Assembly: GCF_001870735.1 (NCBI RefSeq)
Contig: NZ_MORL01000003.1
Location: forward strand, 310,001-374,000
Source of the DNA: Arsenicibacter rosenii
Lineage (GTDB): Bacteria; Bacteroidota; Bacteroidia; Cytophagales; Spirosomataceae
DNA: 64,000 nucleotides
Direction of reading: 5' to 3'
The position numbers and the translations under genes are program-made. Below, piece after piece: positions 35,020 to 41,644 of this stretch. The notes beneath the pieces were generated by a model. The model was not told where the DNA came from. It worked only from the letters and a program-made list of their open reading frames with translations, and did not search any database. Position 1 is the stretch's first letter; every line of letters begins with the position of its first letter.

Positions 35020-35967
35020 TCACTCAAATGTCAACAATGGGTCTTCTCCTGTGATTTCAAGAAAAGCAGGAAGAACCGATCCCCACCAAGCCTTAAATTC
35101 TAATGCCTTTTCCGGTACTCTGGTATTAACATATAATACCAGAGTAGTAAGCATCATCATCAATAACTGCTTCCCGATTAACTGAATAGTCTCCGGATTC
35201 CTTAACTGGATAATACCTGCACGCCCTTCAGAACTTACCTCTACCTTACCATGGTAAATATCTGTCGCATGTATTGTCCCTGACCATCCCCGGTAAAGCA
35301 CCTCATACATACCGGCCAGTTTAAGATACTTAGCCAGTTCCTCAATGCTGTTAACCGTCTCCCTGTCATTAAAAAGTGTGTACCATGTAAGTTTGCGCTT
35401 TTTCCCGTTCCCGTCAATCCTGAGACGGTCATATTCCTTAAGAGCATCCGCATATCTCGGTTTTTGCAGGTTTCGTTCTAATTCCTGTTTCTGCTCTTCA
35501 AGATCCACAGGTACAGGTGGTATAAGCCCCGATATTATTGAGTCCGCAGCAAACGTTGCCTTGAGCTGCTTATACTCCTGCGTTGACGGATCTGATTTAT
35601 CCAGATTGTCTTTCACTCGCAATAACCGGAAAAGATTAAAAGCCGCCCCCCTGTTCTCTGTGTCTTTTTCAAGAAGATAAGCCAGATGCATATGCGTCTC
35701 AAACATAGATCTCAACAGTGCCTTCACAGGTTCTGCTGAGGAATGGCGGATTAGCAGCGAGCCGGCATCCGCCATTTCCAGCGTATGCCGGAAAGACATC
35801 AGTACAGGTAAGTGATATTCCTCTTTTCGTTGTTTGTCTATATCCCATTTTAACAGGCGGGATCCCATATCGACAAAGCTATCGACAGTGCTGCTTACTT
35901 TTTCAGCTACGGCACTGACATCCGGCTGAAGCTTGCGGGGGATAATTTCTTCTATTCCTTCAAACAT
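35020..35967 (-). CDS. DUF5677-like protein (paralogue 2)
   Basis: 315 residues, the second member of the family in this prophage. Landmarks line up with the 6098-7063 product in the same order: RHSSAEP-x(6)-RSMFETHMHLAYLLE (74-100), YKQLK (132-136), WYTLFN (195-200), then Y-x-x-L/I-Y and S-x-x-I-H (His233). Overall identity is low (divergent paralogues). AT-richer than the phage structural genes. It is a monocistronic minus-strand gene sharing an intergenic space with the divergent serine recombinase. Biochemical activity unknown; defence-related function is inferred only from context. Confidence 0.75.
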   Translation of the reverse strand: MFEGIEEIIPRKLQPDVSAVAEKVSSTVDSFVDMGSRLLKWDIDKQRKEEYHLPVLMSFRHTLEMADAGSLLIRHSSAEPVKALLRSMFETHMHLAYLLEKDTENRGAAFNLFRLLRVKDNLDKSDPSTQEYKQLKATFAADSIISGLIPPVPVDLEEQKQELERNLQKPRYADALKEYDRLRIDGNGKKRKLTWYTLFNDRETVNSIEELAKYLKLAGMYEVLYRGWSGTIHATDIYHGKVEVSSEGRAGIIQLRNPETIQLIGKQLLMMMLTTLVLYVNTRVPEKALEFKAWWGSVLPAFLEITGEDPLLTFE

Positions 35968-36032
35968 AAAATTATTGTTTACTACACCCGTAACATCATA
36001 TTAATAAATGAGGTTCTTTCGCGACAACCTTT

Positions 36033-36160
36033 GTACAGAAAAACCCTCGGTTTCCTGTACCCGGGCCATTGAATACGAAGTCGGCCCGTTTCCGTTCATA
36101 AAATGCGTTCAGTATTCTAAATTCAGCAAATGCCCCGAAAGCGGGGTTTTCTGAACGCAT
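36033..36160. promoter_or_regulatory. Three dyads upstream of serine recombinase
   Basis: GTACAG (36033-36038) / CTGTAC (36055-36060) with inner AAACC/GGTTT; CGGGCC (36062-36067) / GGCCCG (36083-36088); ATGCGTTCAG (36103-36112) / CTGAACGCAT (36151-36160). Inside the last lies CCCCG-aaag-CGGGG-TTTT, terminator-like, four bases before the start region. This could be a recombination (res-type) site, an attenuator controlling the recombinase, or both. The dyads do not share a half-site, which weakens the res reading. Confidence 0.5.
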
Positions 36161-36163
36161 ATT

Positions 36164-36742
36164 ATGAAAATCGGATACGCACGGGTCTCCACCGAAGACC
36201 AGCACCTGGATCTCCAGCTGTCGGCACTCACCGCCGCCGGCTGTGAAAAGATTTATCAGGAAAAAATCAGCGGGGCCAAAACCGACCGCCCCGAACTGGC
36301 CCGCCTGCTGGAGCACATCCGCCAGGGCGATGAGGTCATCGTCTGGAAGCTCGACCGGCTGGGCCGCTCGCTGCCGCACCTGGTTGAGCTGGTCACCCGG
36401 TTCGCCGACCGCGGAGTAGCCTTCACCAGCCTTCAGGAAAAGATCGATACTTCGAGCCCCAGCGGCAAGCTGATCTTTCATATTTTCTGCTCACTGGCCG
36501 AGTTTGAGCGGGAGCTGATCCGCGAGCGGACCAACGCCGGCATTAAGGCGGCCAGAGAGCAGGGCCGCGTCGGTGGCCGGCCGAAGGGACTCTCGCCGGC
36601 GGCGGAGAAAACGGCGAAGACAGCCGAGGCACTTTACCGGGCAAACCACCACATCCAGGAGATTGCCCGCCAGCTGGGCAAATCAAAGGTCACCATCTAC
36701 AAATACCTGCGATCGCGGGGCATTGAATTTCAGGAACAGTAA
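36164..36742 (+). CDS. Serine recombinase (resolvase/invertase)
   Basis: 192 residues. Catalytic domain with the nucleophile in GYARVSTEDQ (Ser9), LDRLGRSLPHLVELV (about 63-77), the long helix E region LIFHIFCSLAEFERELIRER and a C-terminal Hin-type helix-turn-helix (IQEIARQLGKSKVTIYKYLR). The size and architecture are those of Pin/Gin/Hin DNA invertases or Tn3-type resolvases. In a prophage it could invert tail-fibre segments or resolve multimers; no invertible segment was identified. GC-rich like the phage core, unlike the adjacent cargo. A dyad-rich upstream region lies at 36033-36160. Confidence 0.9.
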   Translation: MKIGYARVSTEDQHLDLQLSALTAAGCEKIYQEKISGAKTDRPELARLLEHIRQGDEVIVWKLDRLGRSLPHLVELVTRFADRGVAFTSLQEKIDTSSPSGKLIFHIFCSLAEFERELIRERTNAGIKAAREQGRVGGRPKGLSPAAEKTAKTAEALYRANHHIQEIARQLGKSKVTIYKYLRSRGIEFQEQ

Positions 36743-36744
36743 CT

Positions 36745-37236
36745 ATGAAGAGAAGAGATTTTGTTATCAGACTTATCGGAGGGGTCGGTGTACTGGTTGT
36801 ATCACCCGCGATCTCATCCACAGAAAAATGCTATCGGTTTGACGATCTGTTTGATCGTACTGTTTATAACAATACGAGATATCATCACCTGAAACCGTCT
36901 CCGCTTTATGACGGCATTATCGGTGAGCTTCATACGCAGGGACGCATTCGTAAGGGCAGACATGAATATTACTGCCTTGGCACGTATGACTATAGCTTCA
37001 GTAATGAGCCAAGTCTTACTCATCCCAGCAAATGCTTCTCAATTCCCATAAAAGAGTCCTATACCCTGTCTGAATTAAGAGTTATCTCTGAAAATGTAAT
37101 GGAGGCACTGGCTTCCATTGAATATATTATAGAAAATGAACGAACTATTGGTTTCGCTTTCTTCAATACTGTTCCTGATCAACTTCACCTACGTTATGAT
37201 GGCAACTTCAGAAGAGACCGGACTATCGTAACCTGA
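36745..37236 (+). CDS. Exported cargo protein, unknown
   Basis: 163 residues beginning 2 bases after the recombinase stop. The N-terminus MKRRDFVIRLIGGVGVLVV is a twin-arginine-like or Sec signal, with cleavage near residue 24, so the product is probably periplasmic. The rest is alpha/beta with no recognised family (YYCLGTYDYSFSNEPSL, ENVMEALASIEYIIENERTI). AT-richer than the recombinase, suggesting separate acquisition. Function unknown. Confidence 0.6.
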   Translation: MKRRDFVIRLIGGVGVLVVSPAISSTEKCYRFDDLFDRTVYNNTRYHHLKPSPLYDGIIGELHTQGRIRKGRHEYYCLGTYDYSFSNEPSLTHPSKCFSIPIKESYTLSELRVISENVMEALASIEYIIENERTIGFAFFNTVPDQLHLRYDGNFRRDRTIVT

Positions 37237-37314
37237 CAAACCATGTCGGGATCTGAATTACTCATAACTATAATCACCCTAACCATGGTTAAGCGTAACA
37301 AACTTTAAAACAAA

Positions 37315-37542
37315 ATGAACTGGTACAAAAAATCTAACTACCCACTACCCAAAGCTGGAACGGTAATCGTTTCCGTCTATAGGGTACATGATAATACTGA
37401 GTTTACCGCTGCGGTAGAATGCAGCGAAATTGGTCCGCTTGATAAGGACGGTGACACATTCATGTACGCTGACGAAATTATTGCATGGATGTATCTGCCC
37501 AAGCCCTATAGCGGGACAAGTACAGGGTATTTTATCGGATGA
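37315..37542 (+). CDS. Small DUF551-like phage protein
   Basis: 75 residues. The frame W-x(5)-YPLPKAGTVIVSVYRV and an end of EIIAWMYLPKP follow the usual DUF551 layout (W, LP, G, V, then I-x-W-x-x-LP-x-P). DUF551 proteins are common phage accessory proteins of unknown activity. The TGA overlaps the next ATG (ATGA at 37539), so the next gene is coupled. Confidence 0.6.
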   Translation: MNWYKKSNYPLPKAGTVIVSVYRVHDNTEFTAAVECSEIGPLDKDGDTFMYADEIIAWMYLPKPYSGTSTGYFIG

Positions 37543-37727
37543 AAGGTATTAACCCGCGGGCACGCTTTGAGCCGGAAGAACCTGACCGGATTGACGTCGA
37601 TGAAGCCAGACTCCGCTGGAACGAAGAAACCCGGCGGATTGCCAGAGAGCAGCGCGTATCAATACCCGATGCGGAGCAGATCCTGTTTGACCGCTGGCGG
37701 GAATTTCAAAGAGTTTTACACACGTAG
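37539..37727 (+). CDS. Small charged phage protein
   Basis: 62 residues, highly charged, with an Arg/Glu-rich helix (VDEARLRWNEETRRIAREQR). Translationally coupled to the preceding gene and two bases ahead of the next. Too short for a family call; regulatory or assembly role possible. Confidence 0.5.
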   Translation: MKGINPRARFEPEEPDRIDVDEARLRWNEETRRIAREQRVSIPDAEQILFDRWREFQRVLHT

Positions 37728-37729
37728 CT

Positions 37730-38053
37730 ATGACCAGGCTGGAAGAGATTCAAATCAAACGGGAATTCTACAAAAAGCTCACGAAAAAGCTGGAGCGGAT
37801 TGCTCAGGGCGAGCTGACGCTTACTGACTACATAGCCGAGGTGGGCGAAAAACTGGAGCGGCTTGACAGTGAGCTAATGGAAATGATCGGCCGGCAGATG
37901 CAGCTTGACAGTGACAACAACCGGTCATTCAGTTTCGGCGGAGGTGATTTTGGCGGAGGCGGGTCCGGCGGATCGTATGACAGCGATTCATCGTATAATT
38001 CCGGCAGATCCGGGGACAGCAGCAGCGATTCCGGAGCTGCCGGATGGGATTGA
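37730..38053 (+). CDS. Small phage protein with Gly/Ser-rich C-terminus
   Basis: 107 residues. The first 60 or so form a charged helical region (EFYKKLTKKLERIAQGELTL), and the last 40 are a low-complexity Gly/Ser/Asp tail (FGGGDFGGGGSGGSYDSDSS). Such tails are typical of phase-separating or flexible accessory phage proteins. No family recognised. It ends an operon of small genes (37315-38053) before the duplicated regulatory block. Confidence 0.6.
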   Translation: MTRLEEIQIKREFYKKLTKKLERIAQGELTLTDYIAEVGEKLERLDSELMEMIGRQMQLDSDNNRSFSFGGGDFGGGGSGGSYDSDSSYNSGRSGDSSSDSGAAGWD

Positions 38054-38062
38054 TCGTTTGCG

Positions 38063-38370
38063 CCACTAAATCATGTAAAAGCATCACCCTGATCAGTACC
38101 TGGTTAACTTAGCACAGTTAGTTTTATTCTCGGTTCTTATGCATCAGGATCCCGGGCATTCATCAATGAGTGGCCGGGACTTTTTATGTCGATCCGGTAA
38201 ACATACAGGCGTTTCGTGTTGATTTGGTGGTACCTGATCGACACATCAGTCACCACCAAATCACGTAAAAGCACCAACCGGCCTGGGAGCGGCTATATTT
38301 ACTGGCTAATGTTTTATTACGGTGGGATAGGATCCCGGTTACCCGTCTGGGGTGGCCGGGACTTTTTTTG
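38063..38370. repeat. Tandemly duplicated regulatory/terminator block
   Basis: Two divergent copies of a block of about 120 bases, offset by about 183-190. 38063-38088 matches 38253-38278 at 22 of 26 bases (CCACyAAATCAyGTAAAAGC core). GTTTTATT follows in both. GGATCCCGG occurs at 38147 and 38330, and GTGGCCGGGACTTTTT at 38170 and 38352. In each copy CCCGG pairs with CCGGG ahead of the T run, making two terminators (about 38148-38186 and 38331-38370). No gene lies in this 329-base gap. Confidence 0.7.
38220..38263. promoter_or_regulatory. 12-bp perfect inverted repeat, operator-like
   Basis: TGATTTGGTGGT (38220-38231) / ACCACCAAATCA (38252-38263) with an inner CTGAT (38234-38238) / ATCAG (38245-38249). 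The right arm is the start of the second duplicated block, and the first block has only a single degenerate half. Confidence 0.6.
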
Positions 38371-38382
38371 TATGTTCGGGGG

Positions 38383-38829
38383 ATGATTGAGGTGATAGAT
38401 CTGTTCGAACGCACACCCGGGCGCTGGCATCCGGATGTGATGAAAAGCGGGCATGACTGGGAGACGGTGCTGGTGGAACTGCGGCAGGCGATCCTGCATA
38501 TCCGGACGGATCCGTTCCGGGTGACGGTAAAGGTGAAGGGTGACAGGCTGGCAGGCATGAAGGTAGAGGTGATCTGCGCCAATCTGGTCATCCGGCGGCG
38601 GGTGATCGACAAACTACTGCCGGTGGTGACCCCGAAGCAGGAGCCGCGCCCGAAGCCGCAGCGGGATGATCAGCTGGCTGCCTACCGGCAGGACCGGCGG
38701 GTAATCTCGCTTACCCAAAAGATTGATGAGCTGGACCGGCCGGATCTGACAAGTGAGGAACAGGCCAGACGGGCAATGTTTATCCGGATCCTGAATGATC
38801 TGAAGACCCGGGAGTATCCGGATTTATAG
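38383..38829 (+). CDS. Phage protein of unknown function
   Basis: 148 residues from ATG 38383 (preceded by GGGGG), preferred to the in-frame TTG at 38368, which is inside the terminator T run. N-terminal alpha/beta half, then a charged, basic linker (KQEPRPKPQRDDQLAAYRQD) and a helical end. No domain recognised. It follows the duplicated regulatory block and is GC-rich like the phage core, so it is likely phage rather than cargo. Confidence 0.6.
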   Translation: MIEVIDLFERTPGRWHPDVMKSGHDWETVLVELRQAILHIRTDPFRVTVKVKGDRLAGMKVEVICANLVIRRRVIDKLLPVVTPKQEPRPKPQRDDQLAAYRQDRRVISLTQKIDELDRPDLTSEEQARRAMFIRILNDLKTREYPDL

Positions 38830-39000
38830 TTTCGGTTGAGTCAAACCAGATCAGCCTGTTTGCTCATATTCACAGTATCTGTTTCAGGTAGTATCACTCA
38901 TCAAATCGTTACGTAGTACGCTTAATAAATTCCGTCTGCCCGCCTCTTTGATCTGTAACTATTTTCATAAATTGTTGACTCACCATAATAAAAACAAATA
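38830..39000. promoter_or_regulatory. AT-rich upstream region of TIR gene
   Basis: 171 bases with no ORF. A TTTG near 38949 and a TAAATTGT near 38970 form a weak Bacteroidota-like promoter pair about 30 bases before the TIR start. Confidence is low. Confidence 0.3.
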
Positions 39001-39876
39001 ATGAAAGTTTTCATAAGCTGGTCAGGTACAAGAAGTAAACAGGTAGCAACACTTTTTAATGACTGGATACCAATGGTACTGCAATCTGTCGAATGCTGGA
39101 TTTCAACAACAGATATTGAACGCGGGTCTATGTGGTCTAAAGAGATTTTTGCTCACCTAAACGAGGCATCGATAGGTATCGTCTGCCTGACAGAAGAAAA
39201 TAAGAACAATCCATGGATTTTGTTTGAAACAGGAGCTTTATCAAAAGGTCTTCCGGAGAATCGTGTGTGTCCTTTTTTAATTGATCTTACGGTATCAAAT
39301 GTAGGGTCGCCTCTTTCACTCTTCAATCTGGTGATTAGAGATAAAGAGTCTGTACGACAATTAATGAGAACAATAAACAACGCTCTTCTTGATAAGTCTT
39401 TAGAAGAGAATAGATTTAATAGAACATTCGAAAAGTATTGGCCCGAGTTTGATAGTAGCCTTGATGAAATTATAGAGCAAACGAAGTCTGAAGATATACA
39501 GTCTGAAATAGAGCCGGCTAAACCTGCAAGTGAGCAATTACTGCATGATCTGGCCTCAAATATCCTTCGGCTGGCTAATCGCATAAGTGGTATGGATATG
39601 AATATCAACCAATTATTTAACGAGGTCAGAAATCATCCGGGATCCCGGTTGTCGACTGAGGCTTTAGCATACCGTATGCCGAAGGAATTAGGCACCCCCG
39701 GAATCGGAGCTAAGGATTACCTGGATAAAATGGTGGAATTAAACCGGAGTCCGGAAGAAATGGTAACTGATTTGATGAGATTGTATGGAACAGGAGAATC
39801 CTTTGCAGCTATTAATGTTTCTCAGTACTTAAAAAACTTTCATAATATAGACTGGGAGCCTGTAAACCAGGACTAG
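39001..39876 (+). CDS. TIR-domain protein, probable immune effector
   Basis: 291 residues. N-terminal TIR domain (about 1-135): MKVFISWSG (betaA), a WI-x-x-VLQSVE-x-WIS segment, GIVCLTEENKNNPWILFETG with the WxxxE-type motif W72/E76 (putative NADase glutamate) and a SPLSLFNL segment. The C-terminal half (about 170-291) is helical, with no known domain, and probably senses the trigger. Bacterial TIR proteins commonly act in anti-phage defence by depleting NAD+ or making signal nucleotides. The gene is convergent with the integrase next to the attachment site, a typical cargo position, and AT-rich. Confidence 0.85.
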   Translation: MKVFISWSGTRSKQVATLFNDWIPMVLQSVECWISTTDIERGSMWSKEIFAHLNEASIGIVCLTEENKNNPWILFETGALSKGLPENRVCPFLIDLTVSNVGSPLSLFNLVIRDKESVRQLMRTINNALLDKSLEENRFNRTFEKYWPEFDSSLDEIIEQTKSEDIQSEIEPAKPASEQLLHDLASNILRLANRISGMDMNINQLFNEVRNHPGSRLSTEALAYRMPKELGTPGIGAKDYLDKMVELNRSPEEMVTDLMRLYGTGESFAAINVSQYLKNFHNIDWEPVNQD

Positions 39877-39907
39877 GTTTTGAATAGTAATTATCAAGGA
39901 ATAAATA

Positions 39908-39928
39908 AAGCCCGGCAGTCCCGGGCTT
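39908..39928. terminator. Bidirectional terminator
   Basis: AAGCCCGG-cagtc-CCGGGCTT between the convergent TIR and integrase genes. Confidence 0.85.
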
Positions 39929-39934
39929 ACTCAT

Positions 39935-41236
39935 TTACGCGGCTTTAGGTGGGTGGATATCGTGCCATGAGGTCAGCAGGTTACGGATCCGGTTGCGGCG
40001 CGGCCGTACGTAGTGACGCAGCCGTTTAGTGGTGGTCAGCCCCAGCAGCTGGGCCACATCTTCGATGGGAACCATGAGCTCGTTCAGCGCCATATCGGCA
40101 AAGGTTTTCCGTGAGATCTTGGTGCTCAGGCCAGGCGGCAGGCCGACGTGCGCGGCAATAATCTTCAGGTGATCGTTGCGCCGCTGATTCGATTTGGACG
40201 GCAGCTTCGTTAGATCCGAACCGTATTTTTTATAGATGGCCACCGCCGGCTCCAGCAGCTTGACAAAAAAAGGCTTTTTGGTCTTGCCACGCCGGCCCTG
40301 GAGCCAGTACTCCCCTTTTTCTTCTTCGATGGTGTATTTTTTGGAGGTATAATCGGCATGGTGCATGCCGGTGAAACAGTTGAACACAAACGAATCCCGC
40401 TCCCGGTCCAGGGCAATGGCCGACTTTTCGGGCAGGCCCAGGGCAAAGAAATCAAAGTCGATCAGCCGCTGGAGCTGCTCATGGGTCAGGTGAGTAGTGT
40501 CCGGATCCTCGTCGTCGGCTTCGATCACGTAGCCCGCCAGCGGATTACGCTTAATGTACTTACGGGAATCGTTTGCCGCCCACTTCAGCACGGCGCGGAG
40601 GTGCTTGAGGTGTTTTTCGACGTGTGAATACTTGAAAACCCGCCCTTCCAGCAGAAAATCCATCAGCGTATCCGCCTGCTTTTCGGTGATGGAGCTTGCC
40701 GGCAGCTGGTCTTTTTTAATGGATTTGAGCCAGTCGGTGATGTTCTTGACGTAATTCTCCTGAATATCGACCGTGGCCTGGCTGAGCTTACCCCGTGCGA
40801 CGCGGGCACGCTGCGCTTCCAGATGCAGATCGGCCAGATCACTAAAGGTAAAGACCAGCCGCCGGGTAACGGTTTTGGTGATGGTTTTACCCTTTACCTG
40901 GATCTGGACCTGTTCGCGGATCACGTCGTGATCCATGCAGCGGGATTTGATCAGCGCGGCCGTAATATCAAGACCTTCGTCGTGCAGCGACCGTTCGATA
41001 TCCCATATACGATCAGATATCCGTTTGAGCCGCATGTTCTGTTCCTTTGCCCAGACGCTGCTGCCGGTGATGTGCTGGGCGGTGCGGTCCCACTGTTCGG
41101 GGGTACAGGTGATGTGGGTGGATCCGATTTCTTCCCGTTCGCCCTTATAGGTTACGCGGGCCTGAATGGTGCCGGACTTGCCGTCCTTTTTTTTACGGTA
41201 CCAGAAGAGGAGTGACATTTGAGAAATGTTGAACAT
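39935..41236 (-). CDS. int: Divergent tyrosine recombinase (prophage integrase)
   Basis: 433 residues with an N-terminal arm-binding/SAM-like part (about 20-230) and a C-terminal catalytic domain (about 240-415). It lies directly beside the tRNA-Ser target. Catalytic landmarks are recognisable but altered: TGMHHAD at 289-295 has His292 where TGLRxSD normally has arginine; KISRKTF at 373-379 has Lys at the usual His but retains Arg376; LLGL at 397-400 lacks the usual His; Tyr409 (RHYV) is retained. Loss of the first Arg recalls CTnDOT-type integrases, which compensate elsewhere. Activity is therefore uncertain. Internal ATG 41218 is an alternative start. Confidence 0.88.
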   Translation of the reverse strand: MFNISQMSLLFWYRKKKDGKSGTIQARVTYKGEREEIGSTHITCTPEQWDRTAQHITGSSVWAKEQNMRLKRISDRIWDIERSLHDEGLDITAALIKSRCMDHDVIREQVQIQVKGKTITKTVTRRLVFTFSDLADLHLEAQRARVARGKLSQATVDIQENYVKNITDWLKSIKKDQLPASSITEKQADTLMDFLLEGRVFKYSHVEKHLKHLRAVLKWAANDSRKYIKRNPLAGYVIEADDEDPDTTHLTHEQLQRLIDFDFFALGLPEKSAIALDRERDSFVFNCFTGMHHADYTSKKYTIEEEKGEYWLQGRRGKTKKPFFVKLLEPAVAIYKKYGSDLTKLPSKSNQRRNDHLKIIAAHVGLPPGLSTKISRKTFADMALNELMVPIEDVAQLLGLTTTKRLRHYVRPRRNRIRNLLTSWHDIHPPKAA

Positions 41237-41239
41237 CGG

Positions 41240-41317
41240 GTGTCGGAATTATTAATGAATGAAAAAACCGACACGAATAAATATCCTAAGTGTAACCTTT
41301 TGGTCAGAATGTAACCT
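41240..41317. promoter_or_regulatory. Integrase upstream dyad and direct repeats
   Basis: GTGTCGG (41240-41246) / CCGACAC (41268-41274) and direct repeats TGTAACCT at 41291-41298 and 41310-41317 (19-bp spacing). They lie between the integrase start and the tRNA 3' end, where integrase arm-type sites and the integrase promoter are expected. Confidence 0.5.
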
Positions 41318-41374
41318 GGCGTGCGACCGGGCCTTAACGGCGCTGAGAATGAGAGCGGTTTGAGAAGGGGGTAA

Positions 41375-41406
41375 AAACAAAAATGCCACGTTGTGAAACG
41401 TGGCAT
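41375..41406 (-). terminator. Terminator downstream of tRNA-Ser
   Basis: Read on the minus strand: ATGCCACGTT-tcac-AACGTGGCAT followed by TTTTTGTTTTT; a perfect 10-bp stem. It lies 29 bases after the tRNA 3' end and probably ends tRNA transcription before the integrase gene. Confidence 0.88.
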
Positions 41407-41434
41407 CGTCAAAACCGAGGGCTTTAGCGCCTTT

Positions 41435-41522
41435 TGGCAGAGAGAGAGGGATTCGAACCCCCGGACCTGTTACAGTCAATGGTTTTCAAGACCACCGCGA
41501 TCGACCACTCCGCCATCTCTCT
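41435..41522 (-). tRNA. tRNA-Ser (anticodon UGA)
   Basis: The cloverleaf can be folded by eye. Acceptor AGAGAGA (41522-41516) pairs with TCTCTCT (41445-41439). The anticodon loop is CTTGAAA with TGA, a long class II variable arm follows, the T loop is TTCGAAT, the discriminator is G, and CCA is encoded (41437-41435). It lies at the prophage edge with its 3' end towards the phage, so it is the probable attachment site, with the crossover in the 3' half. Confidence 0.95.
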
Positions 41523-41541
41523 GTGTCGTGGTTTGTGGGTG

Positions 41542-41572
41542 CAAAGATATAGCGATTTTTAAGGCTTGTCAA
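41542..41572 (-). promoter_or_regulatory. Promoter of tRNA-Ser
   Basis: On the minus strand: TTG (41572-41570), a 20-base spacer, TATCTTTG (41549-41542), then about 19 bases to the tRNA 5' end. It fits the Bacteroidota consensus TTG-N(19-20)-TAnnTTTG. Confidence 0.75.
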
Positions 41573-41613
41573 TACCTGACCAAAAAAAAATGCCTTTTTC
41601 TGCGTAAAAGCCG

Positions 41614-41621
41614 TACTTTTG
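41614..41621 (+). promoter_or_regulatory. TAnnTTTG -7 box of purL
   Basis: TACTTTTG, 23 bases upstream of the GTG start at 41645. No good -33 TTG was found at the expected distance. Confidence 0.55.
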
Positions 41622-41644
41622 CACCACGGAAAAACAATTAATTC

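Larger units (their letters stand above)
1..41434. mobile_element. Right-hand part of a tailed-phage prophage
   Basis: Terminase, portal, tape measure, tail fibres, endolysin and integrase lie in one continuous block that ends at the 3' end of a tRNA-Ser gene, the usual arrangement for tRNA-site integration. A long tape-measure gene indicates a long-tailed phage; no contractile sheath gene was recognised, so siphovirus morphology is likely but inferred. The left boundary is beyond position 1: the first ORF is already cut, and no copy of the tRNA 3' sequence was seen elsewhere in the window. Structural genes are GC-rich with tight ATGA/TGATG overlaps, while cargo genes at about 4.5-7 kb, 32.5-34 kb, 35-37.5 kb and 39-39.9 kb are visibly AT-richer. 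Confidence 0.93.

Noticed and set aside
36033-36088. Dyads read as canonical Tn3-type res subsites
   Set aside because: The three dyads do not share a half-site sequence, so they cannot be called res I-III; kept only as a regulatory/recombination candidate.
1-41434. attL within the window
   Set aside because: No second copy of the tRNA-Ser 3' sequence was found, and the left edge is still inside a phage gene.
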